From an uncultured Candidatus Saccharibacteria bacterium (GTDB lineage Bacteria > Patescibacteriota > Saccharimonadia > Saccharimonadales > Saccharimonadaceae): 42,259 nt of DNA. The stretch is taken from the NCBI GenBank assembly GCA_947367565.1, contig CANBEI010000005.1, forward strand, positions 1-42,259, given 5' to 3'. The notes beneath the pieces were generated by a model that did not search any database, was not told where the DNA came from, and saw nothing but the letters and a program-made list of their open reading frames with translations. Made by a program: the position numbers and the translations under genes. Below, piece by piece: positions 34,059 to 41,794 of the stretch; position 1 is the stretch's first letter; the number at the start of each line of letters is the position of its first letter.

Positions 34059-34360
34059 CCGATCGTCTTATCCGTCCGATTGCTCTTTGATTTCGACATT
34101 TGTTGCGACTTAATCACCATACTTTGCAACTCCTTTAGCAACGGGAACTGTTTATTCATCTGATAAATCTTCGTATTCCCCTTTTGCGTCACCAAAAGAA
34201 ATCCACCTCGCTCCAATCTTTGTAATTCTCGCTGGATATTCCCTGGATCTTCCTTAATCAACTTCGACAGCGCTCTAACATGCGTCTTAAAATCCGGATA
34301 TTTCGCAAAAACCACAACAATCTTCCGCCGTACACGCGATGTGATGAAAATATCTAGCAT
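34055..34360 (-). CDS. winged-helix DNA-binding protein
   Basis: 101 residues. TSRVRRKIVVVFAKYPD, HVRALSKLIKEDPGNIQREL (recognition helix), LERGGFLLVTQKGNTKIYQM (wing), LLKELQSMV: an ArsR/MarR-like winged helix that tests for AT-rich or specific operators. It precedes recJ with a 4-nt overlap and may regulate it, or be a small nucleoid-type regulator. No metal-binding Cys cluster is seen. Confidence 0.75.
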   Translation of the reverse strand: MLDIFITSRVRRKIVVVFAKYPDFKTHVRALSKLIKEDPGNIQRELQRLERGGFLLVTQKGNTKIYQMNKQFPLLKELQSMVIKSQQMSKSKSNRTDKTIG

Positions 34361-34446
34361 TTGTATTACCTCTCCTCTACCTCTAGTATACGCCTATGTT
34401 GTGTTTTTTACAAGCCCAACCCCACCCCTTATGCTTATCTGAATGC

Positions 34447-34452
34447 TATAAT
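34447..34452 (+). promoter_or_regulatory. -10 box giving a leaderless priA mRNA
   Basis: TGCTATAAT (extended -10), 6 nt before the ATG at 34459. Confidence 0.55.
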
Positions 34453-34458
34453 ACTATT

Positions 34459-36597
34459 ATGTTTTACGAGGTCATGCCCACAGAAGTCTATCGCGCCGAC
34501 GGCGGTGCCCTCACCTACTCTTACGACCCAAAATCACAAAACGGCCAAAATCTCCTCCCCGGGCACATTGTCCTCATCCCCGTTGGCCGCCGCCAAATCC
34601 CCGGCATCATCATGAAACGCGTCCCCAGCGTTAATTTCCCTACCAAACCCATTTCTCGCCTTATCCACCCCACCCCAATCCCTCAGCACCTCTTAAAATC
34701 TATCACTTGGCTCTCCAAATACTACCTCGCTCCCGCCCCCACTGTCGCCAATCTCCTCCTCCCCGCCAGCCTTATCTCCAAAAAACTCCTCAAACAAACG
34801 ATTCCTGATGGCGAATTGCCATTGAATAATAACGTGACAAGTGGCATCAGCGCTACAACTCCTTCTCAAGACCATCTGCAAAGCAAAAACTTGAGAGCTA
34901 ATAGTGAAAATGAGGCATATTGTTCGTTCTCGGGAATCTCCAGCGACAACGGGAGCTGGACGAAGCGCAGGCTCGCCTATAACGACAGGCCGAGCCAAGC
35001 GTGTCCCGAAACGAATAATAGCCTTATTTCACTTAATAGCGCTCAAAAACATGCCCTCAGAGCCCTCCAGGAGGCCCCAGGAACCACTCGTCTCCTCCGA
35101 GGCATTACTGGTAGCGGTAAAACCAATATCTACCTTAAAATGGCCTCTGATGCGCTCCTAGAGCAAAAGTCCACTATTTTACTCGTTCCAGAAATCGCCT
35201 TAACCAGCCAAATCGTCAAAATCTTCACCCAAACCTTCGGAAACCGCGTTGTCCTCATTCACTCGAACCAAACCCTAGCCGAACGCCGGAAGACCTGGCT
35301 ACGCATCCTAGAAGCCTCTGAGCCCCTCATTATCATCGGCCCCCGCTCCGCCCTCCTTTCCCCAGTTCATAACCTTGGCCTTATTATCATTGACGAAGCT
35401 CACGAAGGCGCCTACTATCAGGAAAACACCCCTCGCTATTCCGCCCTCCGGCTCGCTAGTTTTATGGCGAGTTCCCTCAAAATACCTTGTATCCAAGGCA
35501 CCGCCACCCCCAACATCGTCGATTTTCACCTCTCTAAGACCCACAATTCCCTGATTGAGCTTACCGAAAAAGCCAAATCCACCGCCATCACCCCCCAATC
35601 TACCATCGTTGACCTCAAGGATCGCGCCAATTTTCTCAAAAATCGCTATTTTTCCAACCAACTCTTGACCGCCATCGAGAAAAATATCCAGGCTAAACAT
35701 CAAACTCTTATTTTTCATAATCGACGCGGCTCTTCACCCCTGACAATCTGTGAAGAATGTGGCTGGCAAGCTCTCTGTCCAACTTGCTATCTTCCCATGA
35801 CGCTCCATACTGACGGTTTCCTCCTTGCCTGTCACATCTGCGGCCATGAAGAAAAAGTCCCTACTAGCTGCCCCAGTTGCGGCCACCCCGGCATTATTCA
35901 CAAAGGTTTCGGCACCAAACTCCTCGAATCCGAACTCACCCGCCTCTTCCCCAAAGCCAAAATCGCTCGTTTTGATGGCGACAATAACAAAAAATCCAGC
36001 CTCGCCGAACTCTATAATGACGTTAAAACCGGCAAAATCGACATCCTTATTGGTACTCAAACCCTCGCCCGCGGGCTCGATCTCCCCCTCCTTGCTACCG
36101 TCGGCGTCGTCCAAGCCGACGCTGGCCTTTCTCTCCCCGATTTCGCCGCCGAGGAGCGAACTTTTGAGCTTCTTACCCAAGTCATCGGCCGCGTCGGTCG
36201 GGGACATCTCGACCGTGCCGAAGTCGTTATCCAAACTTATCAACCAGACCACCCTGTCATCCAGACCGCCATACAAGCTGATTTCTCCAATTTCGCAAAA
36301 TATCTCCTCGAAAAACGCCGCACCGGCAAACTTCCCCCCTATACTTACCTCGCCCGCCTCTCTATTACTTACAAAACCGAAAAAACCACCTTGAAATACA
36401 TCAACCAGGCCTTCCAGACTCTCAGCCAAAACCCCAAACTCGCCGTTTCTCCTCCTACTCCCGCCTTCCACGAACGCACCGCCAGTGGCTTTACCTGGCA
36501 ATTGATCATCAAATCCACCTCCCGCGAAACTTTACGCCAAGCCCTCGCCCCTTTCAGTAAATACCGCATCGAACTCGACCCTCCGTCTCTCCTTTGA
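34459..36597 (+). CDS. priA: primosomal protein N' (replication restart helicase PriA)
   Basis: 712 residues from ATG 34459; the upstream in-frame extension overlaps the promoter. N-terminal 3'-DNA-binding domain (YEVMPTEVYRADGG, IVLIPVGRRQIPGII), Walker A GITGSGKTNIY (about 214), IIDEAHEGAYY (about 311), zinc cysteines CEECGWQALCPTC and CHICG..CPSCG (about 430-480), helicase motif VIGRVGRGHLDRAEV. Restarts stalled forks. Residues about 144-195 come from palindromic element E, an in-frame insertion in the linker between the DNA-binding and helicase domains. Confidence 0.93.
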   Translation: MFYEVMPTEVYRADGGALTYSYDPKSQNGQNLLPGHIVLIPVGRRQIPGIIMKRVPSVNFPTKPISRLIHPTPIPQHLLKSITWLSKYYLAPAPTVANLLLPASLISKKLLKQTIPDGELPLNNNVTSGISATTPSQDHLQSKNLRANSENEAYCSFSGISSDNGSWTKRRLAYNDRPSQACPETNNSLISLNSAQKHALRALQEAPGTTRLLRGITGSGKTNIYLKMASDALLEQKSTILLVPEIALTSQIVKIFTQTFGNRVVLIHSNQTLAERRKTWLRILEASEPLIIIGPRSALLSPVHNLGLIIIDEAHEGAYYQENTPRYSALRLASFMASSLKIPCIQGTATPNIVDFHLSKTHNSLIELTEKAKSTAITPQSTIVDLKDRANFLKNRYFSNQLLTAIEKNIQAKHQTLIFHNRRGSSPLTICEECGWQALCPTCYLPMTLHTDGFLLACHICGHEEKVPTSCPSCGHPGIIHKGFGTKLLESELTRLFPKAKIARFDGDNNKKSSLAELYNDVKTGKIDILIGTQTLARGLDLPLLATVGVVQADAGLSLPDFAAEERTFELLTQVIGRVGRGHLDRAEVVIQTYQPDHPVIQTAIQADFSNFAKYLLEKRRTGKLPPYTYLARLSITYKTEKTTLKYINQAFQTLSQNPKLAVSPPTPAFHERTASGFTWQLIIKSTSRETLRQALAPFSKYRIELDPPSLL
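34891..35045. repeat. palindromic element E, in frame inside priA
   Basis: 155 bp. Long imperfect arms (TTGAG.GCTA.TAGTGAAA.., TTCGTT.TCGGGA) pair with 35004-35045. Core GGACGAAGCGC...AACGACAGG. Translated in the priA frame it reads FSGISSDNGSWTKRRLAY then NDRPSQACP, the same pattern and frame as element F in fmt. The surrounding PriA domains are intact. Confidence 0.88.
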
Positions 36598-36622
36598 GCA
36601 TTATCTTTTCTAATTTTTATGC

Positions 36623-36628
36623 TATAAT
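36623..36628 (+). promoter_or_regulatory. -10 box giving a leaderless def mRNA
   Basis: TGCTATAAT (extended -10), 8 nt before the def ATG at 36637; no ribosome binding site. Confidence 0.55.
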
Positions 36629-36636
36629 ATATAAAT

Positions 36637-37257
36637 ATGACAACAAAAGACACCTCTAGCGCCAACCCGACTCCAATGAATCGCGAAATTATTACTACCC
36701 CTGATCCGCGTTTACGTCAAAAATCGACTAAGGTTCACCAAATCACCGACGAAACTCACGAAATCATCGGCGATATGGTTCACCTCTCTCTTGACTGGGA
36801 AAAAGCTCACCCCTATGAGCTTTCCGCCGCCATGGCTGCCCCCCAAATGGGCGTCAACCAACGCATTATCATCATTCGCGACGATCTCGACGACAAAGAA
36901 AATAATTCTTTTACGGCGCTAATCAATCCTGAAGTCATCAAAACCGAAGGTAAAGTCATCAAAGAACAAGAAGGCTGTCTCTCTGTTCCTGAGATTTACG
37001 GTATGGTCGGCCGACCCAAAAAAGTCAAAATTAAAGCCCTGCTTGAAGACGGCCACGAAGTTCGCATCAAAGCCGAAGGTTACCTTGCCCGCACTCTCAT
37101 GCACGAAATCGACCACTTGAACGGTATCCTCTTCATTGACCATATCAAAGACGACGAGACCGCCTTTTACCGTCTCGACGAAAACGGCGACCTAAGGCCC
37201 GTCGACTACAACGCCGAAATCAAAAATAATACCAACTTATTCCCCGAAGAGGATTAG
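36637..37257 (+). CDS. def: peptide deformylase
   Basis: 206 residues. The three PDF motifs are present: SAAMAAPQMGV (GxGxAAxQ variant), EGCLSVP, and LMHEIDHLNGILF (HExDH). A metal enzyme that removes the formyl group from new proteins. It is followed one base later by fmt, which adds the formyl group: a functional pair. Ends ..NNTNLFPEED. Confidence 0.95.
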   Translation: MTTKDTSSANPTPMNREIITTPDPRLRQKSTKVHQITDETHEIIGDMVHLSLDWEKAHPYELSAAMAAPQMGVNQRIIIIRDDLDDKENNSFTALINPEVIKTEGKVIKEQEGCLSVPEIYGMVGRPKKVKIKALLEDGHEVRIKAEGYLARTLMHEIDHLNGILFIDHIKDDETAFYRLDENGDLRPVDYNAEIKNNTNLFPEED

Positions 37258-37258
37258 C

Positions 37259-38215
37259 GTGAGTAATGCGAACGCCGACTGTCAACCATTTTCAGGAATC
37301 TCCGCGACCAACGGGGAGCGGACGAAGCGACCAGAGCCCCGTAACGACGGGCGCGAAGGAGCGTGTCCTAAAAAGGCTGACAGTCGGCGTTCAACATTAC
37401 CCAAGATACTTTTCTTCGGTAACGGCCCATTAGCCGACTACACCCTAAAAGTTCTCGAAAAGCATTGTGACATCCTTTTCCATGCCCGCACTCGCGAAGA
37501 CCTCACAACTGCCGCCGAGTTCAAGCGCCAAAACCCCGACGCCCACGGCGTCCTCGCCTCTTTTGGCGTTCTTATCAAATCCGACTTTCTCGAGCTTTTT
37601 GAGCCCGAAGGCATCCTCAATCTTCACCCCTCGAAACTCCCAGAATACCGCGGCGCCTCCCCAATCGAATCCGCCATTTTGCATGGCGACAAAGACTTCA
37701 GCTACTCTATCATGAAGCTAGTGAAAGCCATGGACGCTGGCCCAGTATACCATCAGGACACACTTAAAAATCTCCCAATCGACAAAAACGCAATCTATGA
37801 AGCCCTTGCTACCGCTGGAGCTGAGTGGCTCGTCGCCAATCTCGACAGCCTACCGCAGCCTATTGAACAAGATGACACGAAAGCGACTTTTACCACCAAA
37901 TTTGACAAATCCATGTCTTTTCTTCATCCCGCCGACGCTCCCGCCGAGACTATTCTTCGTCAAATCGTCGCCTATCAAGGTTTTCCGAAACCCAAATATG
38001 ACTTTTATGGCAAAACTTGTATCATCCTGAAAGCCCATGTTCTCCGCGTCACCGACATTCTTTGTGAAGCCGCCGGCATGACCCCCAAAGATTCCCCGCT
38101 CATGCTCAAATGCCAAGACCGCAACTTCGTCGTCGTCGATGAGCTTCAGCCCGAAGGCAAAAAACCCATGAACGCCCGCTCTTTCGTCAACGGCTACAGC
38201 AAAAACCCAAAATAG
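37259..38215 (+). CDS. fmt: methionyl-tRNA formyltransferase with a repeat-derived N-terminus
   Basis: 318 residues from GTG 37259 (AGAGGA upstream). The catalytic domain begins at about residue 48 (LPKILFFGNGPLADYTL). It includes ASFGVLIKSDFLE, LNLHPSKLPEYRGASPIESA (Asn and His of the active site) and MDAGPVYHQ (Asp), then a short C-terminal domain. Transfers formyl from 10-formyl-THF to Met-tRNAi. Residues about 2-47 are encoded by palindromic element F and are not part of the family. The element thus lies between the start codon and the true domain start. Confidence 0.88.
   Translation: MSNANADCQPFSGISATNGERTKRPEPRNDGREGACPKKADSRRSTLPKILFFGNGPLADYTLKVLEKHCDILFHARTREDLTTAAEFKRQNPDAHGVLASFGVLIKSDFLELFEPEGILNLHPSKLPEYRGASPIESAILHGDKDFSYSIMKLVKAMDAGPVYHQDTLKNLPIDKNAIYEALATAGAEWLVANLDSLPQPIEQDDTKATFTTKFDKSMSFLHPADAPAETILRQIVAYQGFPKPKYDFYGKTCIILKAHVLRVTDILCEAAGMTPKDSPLMLKCQDRNFVVVDELQPEGKKPMNARSFVNGYSKNPK
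37263..37400. repeat. palindromic element F, in frame at the start of fmt
   Basis: 138 bp (46 codons). Arms GTAATG..GAACGCCGACTGTCA pair with 37365-37400. Core GGACGAAGCGAC...GTAACGACGGGC. In the fmt frame it encodes FSGISATNGERTKRPEPR then NDGREGACP, matching element E in priA position for position. Confidence 0.88.
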
Positions 38216-38264
38216 CCCTACCTCCAGATTGGCACAAAAATCCCCCAAATCTTTCCGCTTATGT

Positions 38265-38270
38265 TATAAT
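38265..38270 (+). promoter_or_regulatory. extended -10 promoter of the 38288 gene
   Basis: TGTTATAAT 18 nt before the ATG, with AAAGGAG between: a short-leader mRNA with a normal ribosome binding site. It may also drive the DGR genes downstream. Confidence 0.5.
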
Positions 38271-38287
38271 CAATCAAAGGAGTAAAA

Positions 38288-38584
38288 ATGATACGCGTAG
38301 ACGAAGATTTTATGACCGAGGTTGGTCTGACCGAGATGCCAGCCGCCGAAAAACAAGCATTTATGGATCATGCTGAGGAAGAGCTAGAGGTGCGTGTTGG
38401 TCAAAAAATCAGCGCTGGTCTATCCGACGAACAAATCGACGAATTTAGCCGCATCCACGACGACGGCGACGCTACTTTATCTTGGCTCGAACGCAATGTA
38501 CCAGATTTTCGTGAAATCGTCATGCAAGTTTTTCAAACCTTTAAACAAGAATTAACCGCCGAACGCCAAAGTATCCTTGGTTAA
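38288..38584 (+). CDS. DUF5663-like small helical protein
   Basis: 98 acidic residues, predicted helical: MTEVGLTEMPAAEKQAFMDH, LEVRVGQKISAGLSDEQIDEF, WLERNVPDFREIVMQVFQTF. Same layout as the 108-residue protein at 19838-20164. AAAGGAG lies 5 nt before the ATG. Function unknown. It is 50 nt upstream of the DGR accessory gene on the same strand; a functional link with the DGR cannot be shown from sequence. Confidence 0.7.
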   Translation: MIRVDEDFMTEVGLTEMPAAEKQAFMDHAEEELEVRVGQKISAGLSDEQIDEFSRIHDDGDATLSWLERNVPDFREIVMQVFQTFKQELTAERQSILG

Positions 38585-38631
38585 AATCACATCCAAACAA
38601 AAACTAGAACAGTTATTCTTAAGGGGAAAGC

Positions 38632-39609
38632 ATGACTAAGCCATCATCAATTAAGACTGCTGAGCTCGAAAATTACGATCACCTCGACATCCACCAGCTA
38701 GAGGCTATCCTGAGTGATATTCAAAAATCTACACCATCCGCCGAATCAAAACACACCGCGCGCATTATCCGCCAGGCCTTACGCCAACGTCAACGCTTGA
38801 TCAAAGCCCAGGCGATGGAGTTTGAGCAGACCAACGACCACCATCTCCTCATTTTCGATTCTACCGAAAACTTCTCTAAACTCGCTGGCCATTCCGTCCT
38901 CTTTTATACGATGACTATTGCCGACCGCATTCACCGGCGTTTTAGCGTCAAAAATGACACCGACAATTATTCCCCGTCAAGCGATGGGGTCGTTTCTGTT
39001 CGTTCCCTCGGTCAGCTCGAAACCCAACTCGCCGAAATTAATGTTTTTCCTGACCGTGAGCGCAGTACCGCCGAACTCCACTTTTACAAACTACCCAAGA
39101 TTTACACCGAAGAACAGATCGAAAAGCTGCGCGACCGCTCTCATCGCGATATCGAGCGTATTACCTCGACCATCATCCCCAAATCCCCTCTCCCCGAACT
39201 CTATAATCTCATCCTCGAGCTTAATCGCCAACTCTATTACAACTGTAAACGCATTTCTGACAGTCTCGCCCGCGACACGCTCGTCAAACCCCTCATCGTC
39301 GAAGCCAATGAACTACTTGTCGGCTACCTCAATTTCGCCAACGCCAAAGCCACCAGCGGCATCATCCACCCACCCCTCCAACGTCTCCTTGCCGCCACCA
39401 ACGCCGAATCGCCACATACTATCCAAGCTCAAAACCTCCTCGGCATCATGATTGGCGCCCGCAATCTCCGCAACAATCTTGCTAATATGGAGAATTTGCG
39501 CCTCATCCATCATCGTGACCTCTGTGACATTCTCGAAAGCCTCGTGCGCATTGAACGTATTACTGCTCGTGAATACAACAAACAACAACGCCCTAAGTCC
39601 GAACTATGA
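38632..39609 (+). CDS. DGR accessory protein (Avd-like C-terminal helical bundle)
   Basis: 325 residues; ATG 38632 with AAGGGG upstream. The stop overlaps the RT start (ATGA), so translation is coupled. Residues about 185-325 (LPELYNLILELNRQLYYNC, LVKPLIVEANELLVGYLNFA, LLGIMIGARNLRNNLANM, ILESLVRIERITAREYN) look like a four-helix bundle, the fold of Avd, the essential partner of DGR RTs. The call rests mainly on gene position and helix pattern. The N-terminal 180 residues (basic helices, then a beta-containing part) are not part of classical Avd (about 125 residues) and are unrecognised. Confidence 0.6.
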   Translation: MTKPSSIKTAELENYDHLDIHQLEAILSDIQKSTPSAESKHTARIIRQALRQRQRLIKAQAMEFEQTNDHHLLIFDSTENFSKLAGHSVLFYTMTIADRIHRRFSVKNDTDNYSPSSDGVVSVRSLGQLETQLAEINVFPDRERSTAELHFYKLPKIYTEEQIEKLRDRSHRDIERITSTIIPKSPLPELYNLILELNRQLYYNCKRISDSLARDTLVKPLIVEANELLVGYLNFANAKATSGIIHPPLQRLLAATNAESPHTIQAQNLLGIMIGARNLRNNLANMENLRLIHHRDLCDILESLVRIERITAREYNKQQRPKSEL

Positions 39610-40823
39610 CCGATGACCGTTTTGAAAAATTTCTCCTCCGTGAACTCTGGATCGCCTATGATGTTGCCCGCAAGGGTAAACGCTCGACCGTTGATGAACA
39701 CCAATTTGAGCTCAACGCTATGGAAGATATTATCAATCTCCGCGACAGCCTCATCCGTCATTACTACAAGCCCAGCCGCGGCGTCGCCTTCATCGTTCAC
39801 GACCCTGTCATCCGCGAAATTGTCGCCGCTCCCTTTCGCGACCGCGTAATTCATCATTTCCTCTTCAATATCTGCGCAAAGTGGTGGGACCGCCGTTTTA
39901 GTGCTGATTCTTATTCCTGCCGCGTCGGCAAGGGTACACTTTACGGCCAAAAACGCCTCGCTCACCACATTCGCCAAGTCACCGAAAACTATACTCGCCA
40001 AGCTTTCTCTGTCAAACTCGACATCCAAGGCTATTTCATGAGCCTAAATCATGATCTACTCTATGAGCGCGTCCTCTGGGGCCTCGAACGCCAATTCTTC
40101 CACAGTAAACTCCCCGATCCCGAAAACGACATCCGCTGCCACCCCGCCGACAAACATAAACTTTATAACCTTCTTAAATACATTTGGCATGAGATCATCT
40201 ACGACGAGCCTATGGAAGGCATTCGTATTCACGGTCACCGCCGCGACTGGGATAAACTCCCGAAAAATAAAAGTCTTTTCAATCAACCCAAAGAACGCGG
40301 CATCGTCATCGGCAACCTCACCAGCCAACTCCTCTCCAACATTTTCCTCGACCAACTCGACCGCTTCGTTCAATTCGACCTCGGATATAAGCACTATGGT
40401 CGCTATGTCGACGACTTTTTCATCATTGTCCCCATGGAACAGCGTGAACAACTTCTCCGCGACGTCAGCGTTATCGAGAAGTATCTCCGCCTTGAACTCA
40501 AACTCACTCTCCATCCTCATAAACAATATAAACAGCCAGTCGACAAAGGCGTGCCATTCATTGGCGCCGTCGTCTACCCCGGATTTATTATCCCCGGACG
40601 CCGCATGCGCCGCAATAGCTATAAGGCTGCCTACAAACTTGCTACGAACGGCGAAGGCAGTATCGAGGGGTTTGTCTCGCGTATGGGCTCAGTTAAACAA
40701 ATCAACAGCCGCAAATTTTACAAAAAACTGTTCGACAGTTTCGGCTGGGATTATGATTGGACTCCTGAAAAACCCAGCAATCCCCAAAAATCCAAGAAAT
40801 CCACGAAACCTAACAAGCTTTAG
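39606..40823 (+). CDS. DGR reverse transcriptase
   Basis: 405 residues. RT palm motifs: VKLDIQGYFMSLNHDLL (motif A-like, Asp), RGIVIGNLTSQLLSNIFL (IGxxxSQ, typical of DGR and group II RTs), RYVDDFFII (YVDD catalytic pair, about residue 267), LTLHPHKQYKQPVDKGVPFIG. No maturase or endonuclease domain, as expected for DGR enzymes. It copies TR RNA into cDNA with errors at adenines, which replaces VR sequence. Upstream is the Avd-like gene (overlap 4 nt), downstream a 56-codon ORF and the TR. The frame is intact. Confidence 0.93.
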   Translation: MTDDRFEKFLLRELWIAYDVARKGKRSTVDEHQFELNAMEDIINLRDSLIRHYYKPSRGVAFIVHDPVIREIVAAPFRDRVIHHFLFNICAKWWDRRFSADSYSCRVGKGTLYGQKRLAHHIRQVTENYTRQAFSVKLDIQGYFMSLNHDLLYERVLWGLERQFFHSKLPDPENDIRCHPADKHKLYNLLKYIWHEIIYDEPMEGIRIHGHRRDWDKLPKNKSLFNQPKERGIVIGNLTSQLLSNIFLDQLDRFVQFDLGYKHYGRYVDDFFIIVPMEQREQLLRDVSVIEKYLRLELKLTLHPHKQYKQPVDKGVPFIGAVVYPGFIIPGRRMRRNSYKAAYKLATNGEGSIEGFVSRMGSVKQINSRKFYKKLFDSFGWDYDWTPEKPSNPQKSKKSTKPNKL

Positions 40824-40824
40824 C

Positions 40825-40995
40825 ATGTTACAATTATCTCGTGGGCCTCGCCCATGGGCGCTGAAAGTAGCAAATGAGGTCAAGCTCCAACTACCGCCAG
40901 CCCTCTTTCTAAAAGATCGTGAAGTTACTCTTTGCAAATCCCTCGGGCGGATTCAAAAAGAATTGTCAATTAGTCTTGGCTATGGCCATACCTAA
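40825..40995 (+). CDS. possible 56-residue basic protein downstream of the RT
   Basis: ATG one base after the RT stop (TAGCATG). MLQLSRGPRPWALKVANEVK and KDREVTLCKSLGRIQKELS: basic, with one or two short helices. It ends 40 nt before the TR. The coupling and position suggest a small RNA-binding DGR accessory, but it is not recognised and could be chance. It may also be part of the structured RNA leading into the TR. Confidence 0.4.
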   Translation: MLQLSRGPRPWALKVANEVKLQLPPALFLKDREVTLCKSLGRIQKELSISLGYGHT

Positions 40996-41034
40996 ATTAG
41001 TTAACTTCTTTACCTGCGCTCCGCGGATAGCGCT

Positions 41035-41219
41035 TTGGCTTTTGTCCGTAGCGGCTATATTAATCTGAACAACGGTCAGGCTAGGAACGCCGGCGAGAAC
41101 GGCTACGGCTGGTCGCGTACGGCGAACTCCTCGACCAACGCCTACAACCTGAACATGAATACTACTAACGTCAATCCGTCAAACAACAACAATCGTTACA
41201 ACGGTTTCCCCCTCCGCTG
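41035..41219 (+). repeat. DGR template repeat (TR)
   Basis: 185 nt, 40 nt after the small ORF. Read in frame it gives LAFVRSGYINLNNGQARNAG then WSRTANSSTNAY, NPSNNNNRYNG and FPLR, with 17 Asn codons, the adenine-rich codons that adenine mutagenesis can turn into many residues. Its edges are identical to VR1 and VR2. The last codon is TGG where VR1 and VR2 have TGC. Its position beside the RT and its Asn richness identify it as template rather than target. Confidence 0.92.
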
Positions 41220-41345
41220 GAGGCGTGGCCGGTTGCGGTGCCGATCTTTCCTCACCCCGTTACCACGGTAGCAGGGGTAAATCCCACAAAAAAGAAGTCC
41301 CCGGCTCAGCGAATACTCGCCCACGTGGACCTCAATACTTCCATT

Positions 41346-41765
41346 CTATCGCATAAGCTGGTTTATGTCAACTACCTCACGTTTGCGGTTTACAAAGAGT
41401 ACTCTCTGAACGCCATGCCTACGCTTTAAGCACTCGACTAGATAGCTCTGGACACTGCGATCATGAATTTTCTTAATACGAAAAGAATCTATTACCACAT
41501 TTGGCGACTGACGATTAACAGCTTTGCGTAAGTTACGCTCAATACACTTAATACTTGTTCCCTCTGGAGCTTTCAACTCGAAAATAGTGTTATTAATATA
41601 GCAGTCAGCAACACTCATATTTACACTATCGGGAATAAAACGAACATCATAACCAGCGTCCGCCAAAGCTTCAGCTGTAAAATACTCGTGCGGTTTTGGC
41701 CTCGCGCCAGGCTCACGTGTAACTATACCTCTACAAACCGTAAGAGGCTCAGGATTCTTTTTCAT
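41346..41765 (-). CDS. CdiA-C/tRNase toxin-like nuclease domain protein
   Basis: 139 residues. PHEYFTAEALADAGYDVRFI, ADCYINNTIFELKAPEGTSI (the D..xElK core), IERNLRKAVNRQSPNVVID: this resembles the CdiA C-terminal tRNA nuclease group (BECR-like, PF18451-type), usually found at the ends of contact-dependent inhibition proteins or in mobile elements. Here it is free-standing, with no immunity gene, secretion domain or pretoxin motif nearby. A TATAGT box (41778-41773) lies 7 nt before the ATG. Base use is slightly more AT-rich than neighbours. Confidence 0.55.
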   Translation of the reverse strand: MKKNPEPLTVCRGIVTREPGARPKPHEYFTAEALADAGYDVRFIPDSVNMSVADCYINNTIFELKAPEGTSIKCIERNLRKAVNRQSPNVVIDSFRIKKIHDRSVQSYLVECLKRRHGVQRVLFVNRKREVVDINQLMR

Positions 41766-41794
41766 GCCCCCGACTATATCACAACATCAAAATT

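Noticed and set aside
35734-36501. Minus-strand frame of 255 codons opposite priA
   Set aside because: It lies fully inside the helicase and zinc region of PriA; Gly/Phe-rich translation is the usual mirror of that codon use.
41035-41271. TR frame as an expressed target gene
   Set aside because: It is open but has no start signal or upstream body, and its Asn-codon richness and place next to the RT mark it as template.
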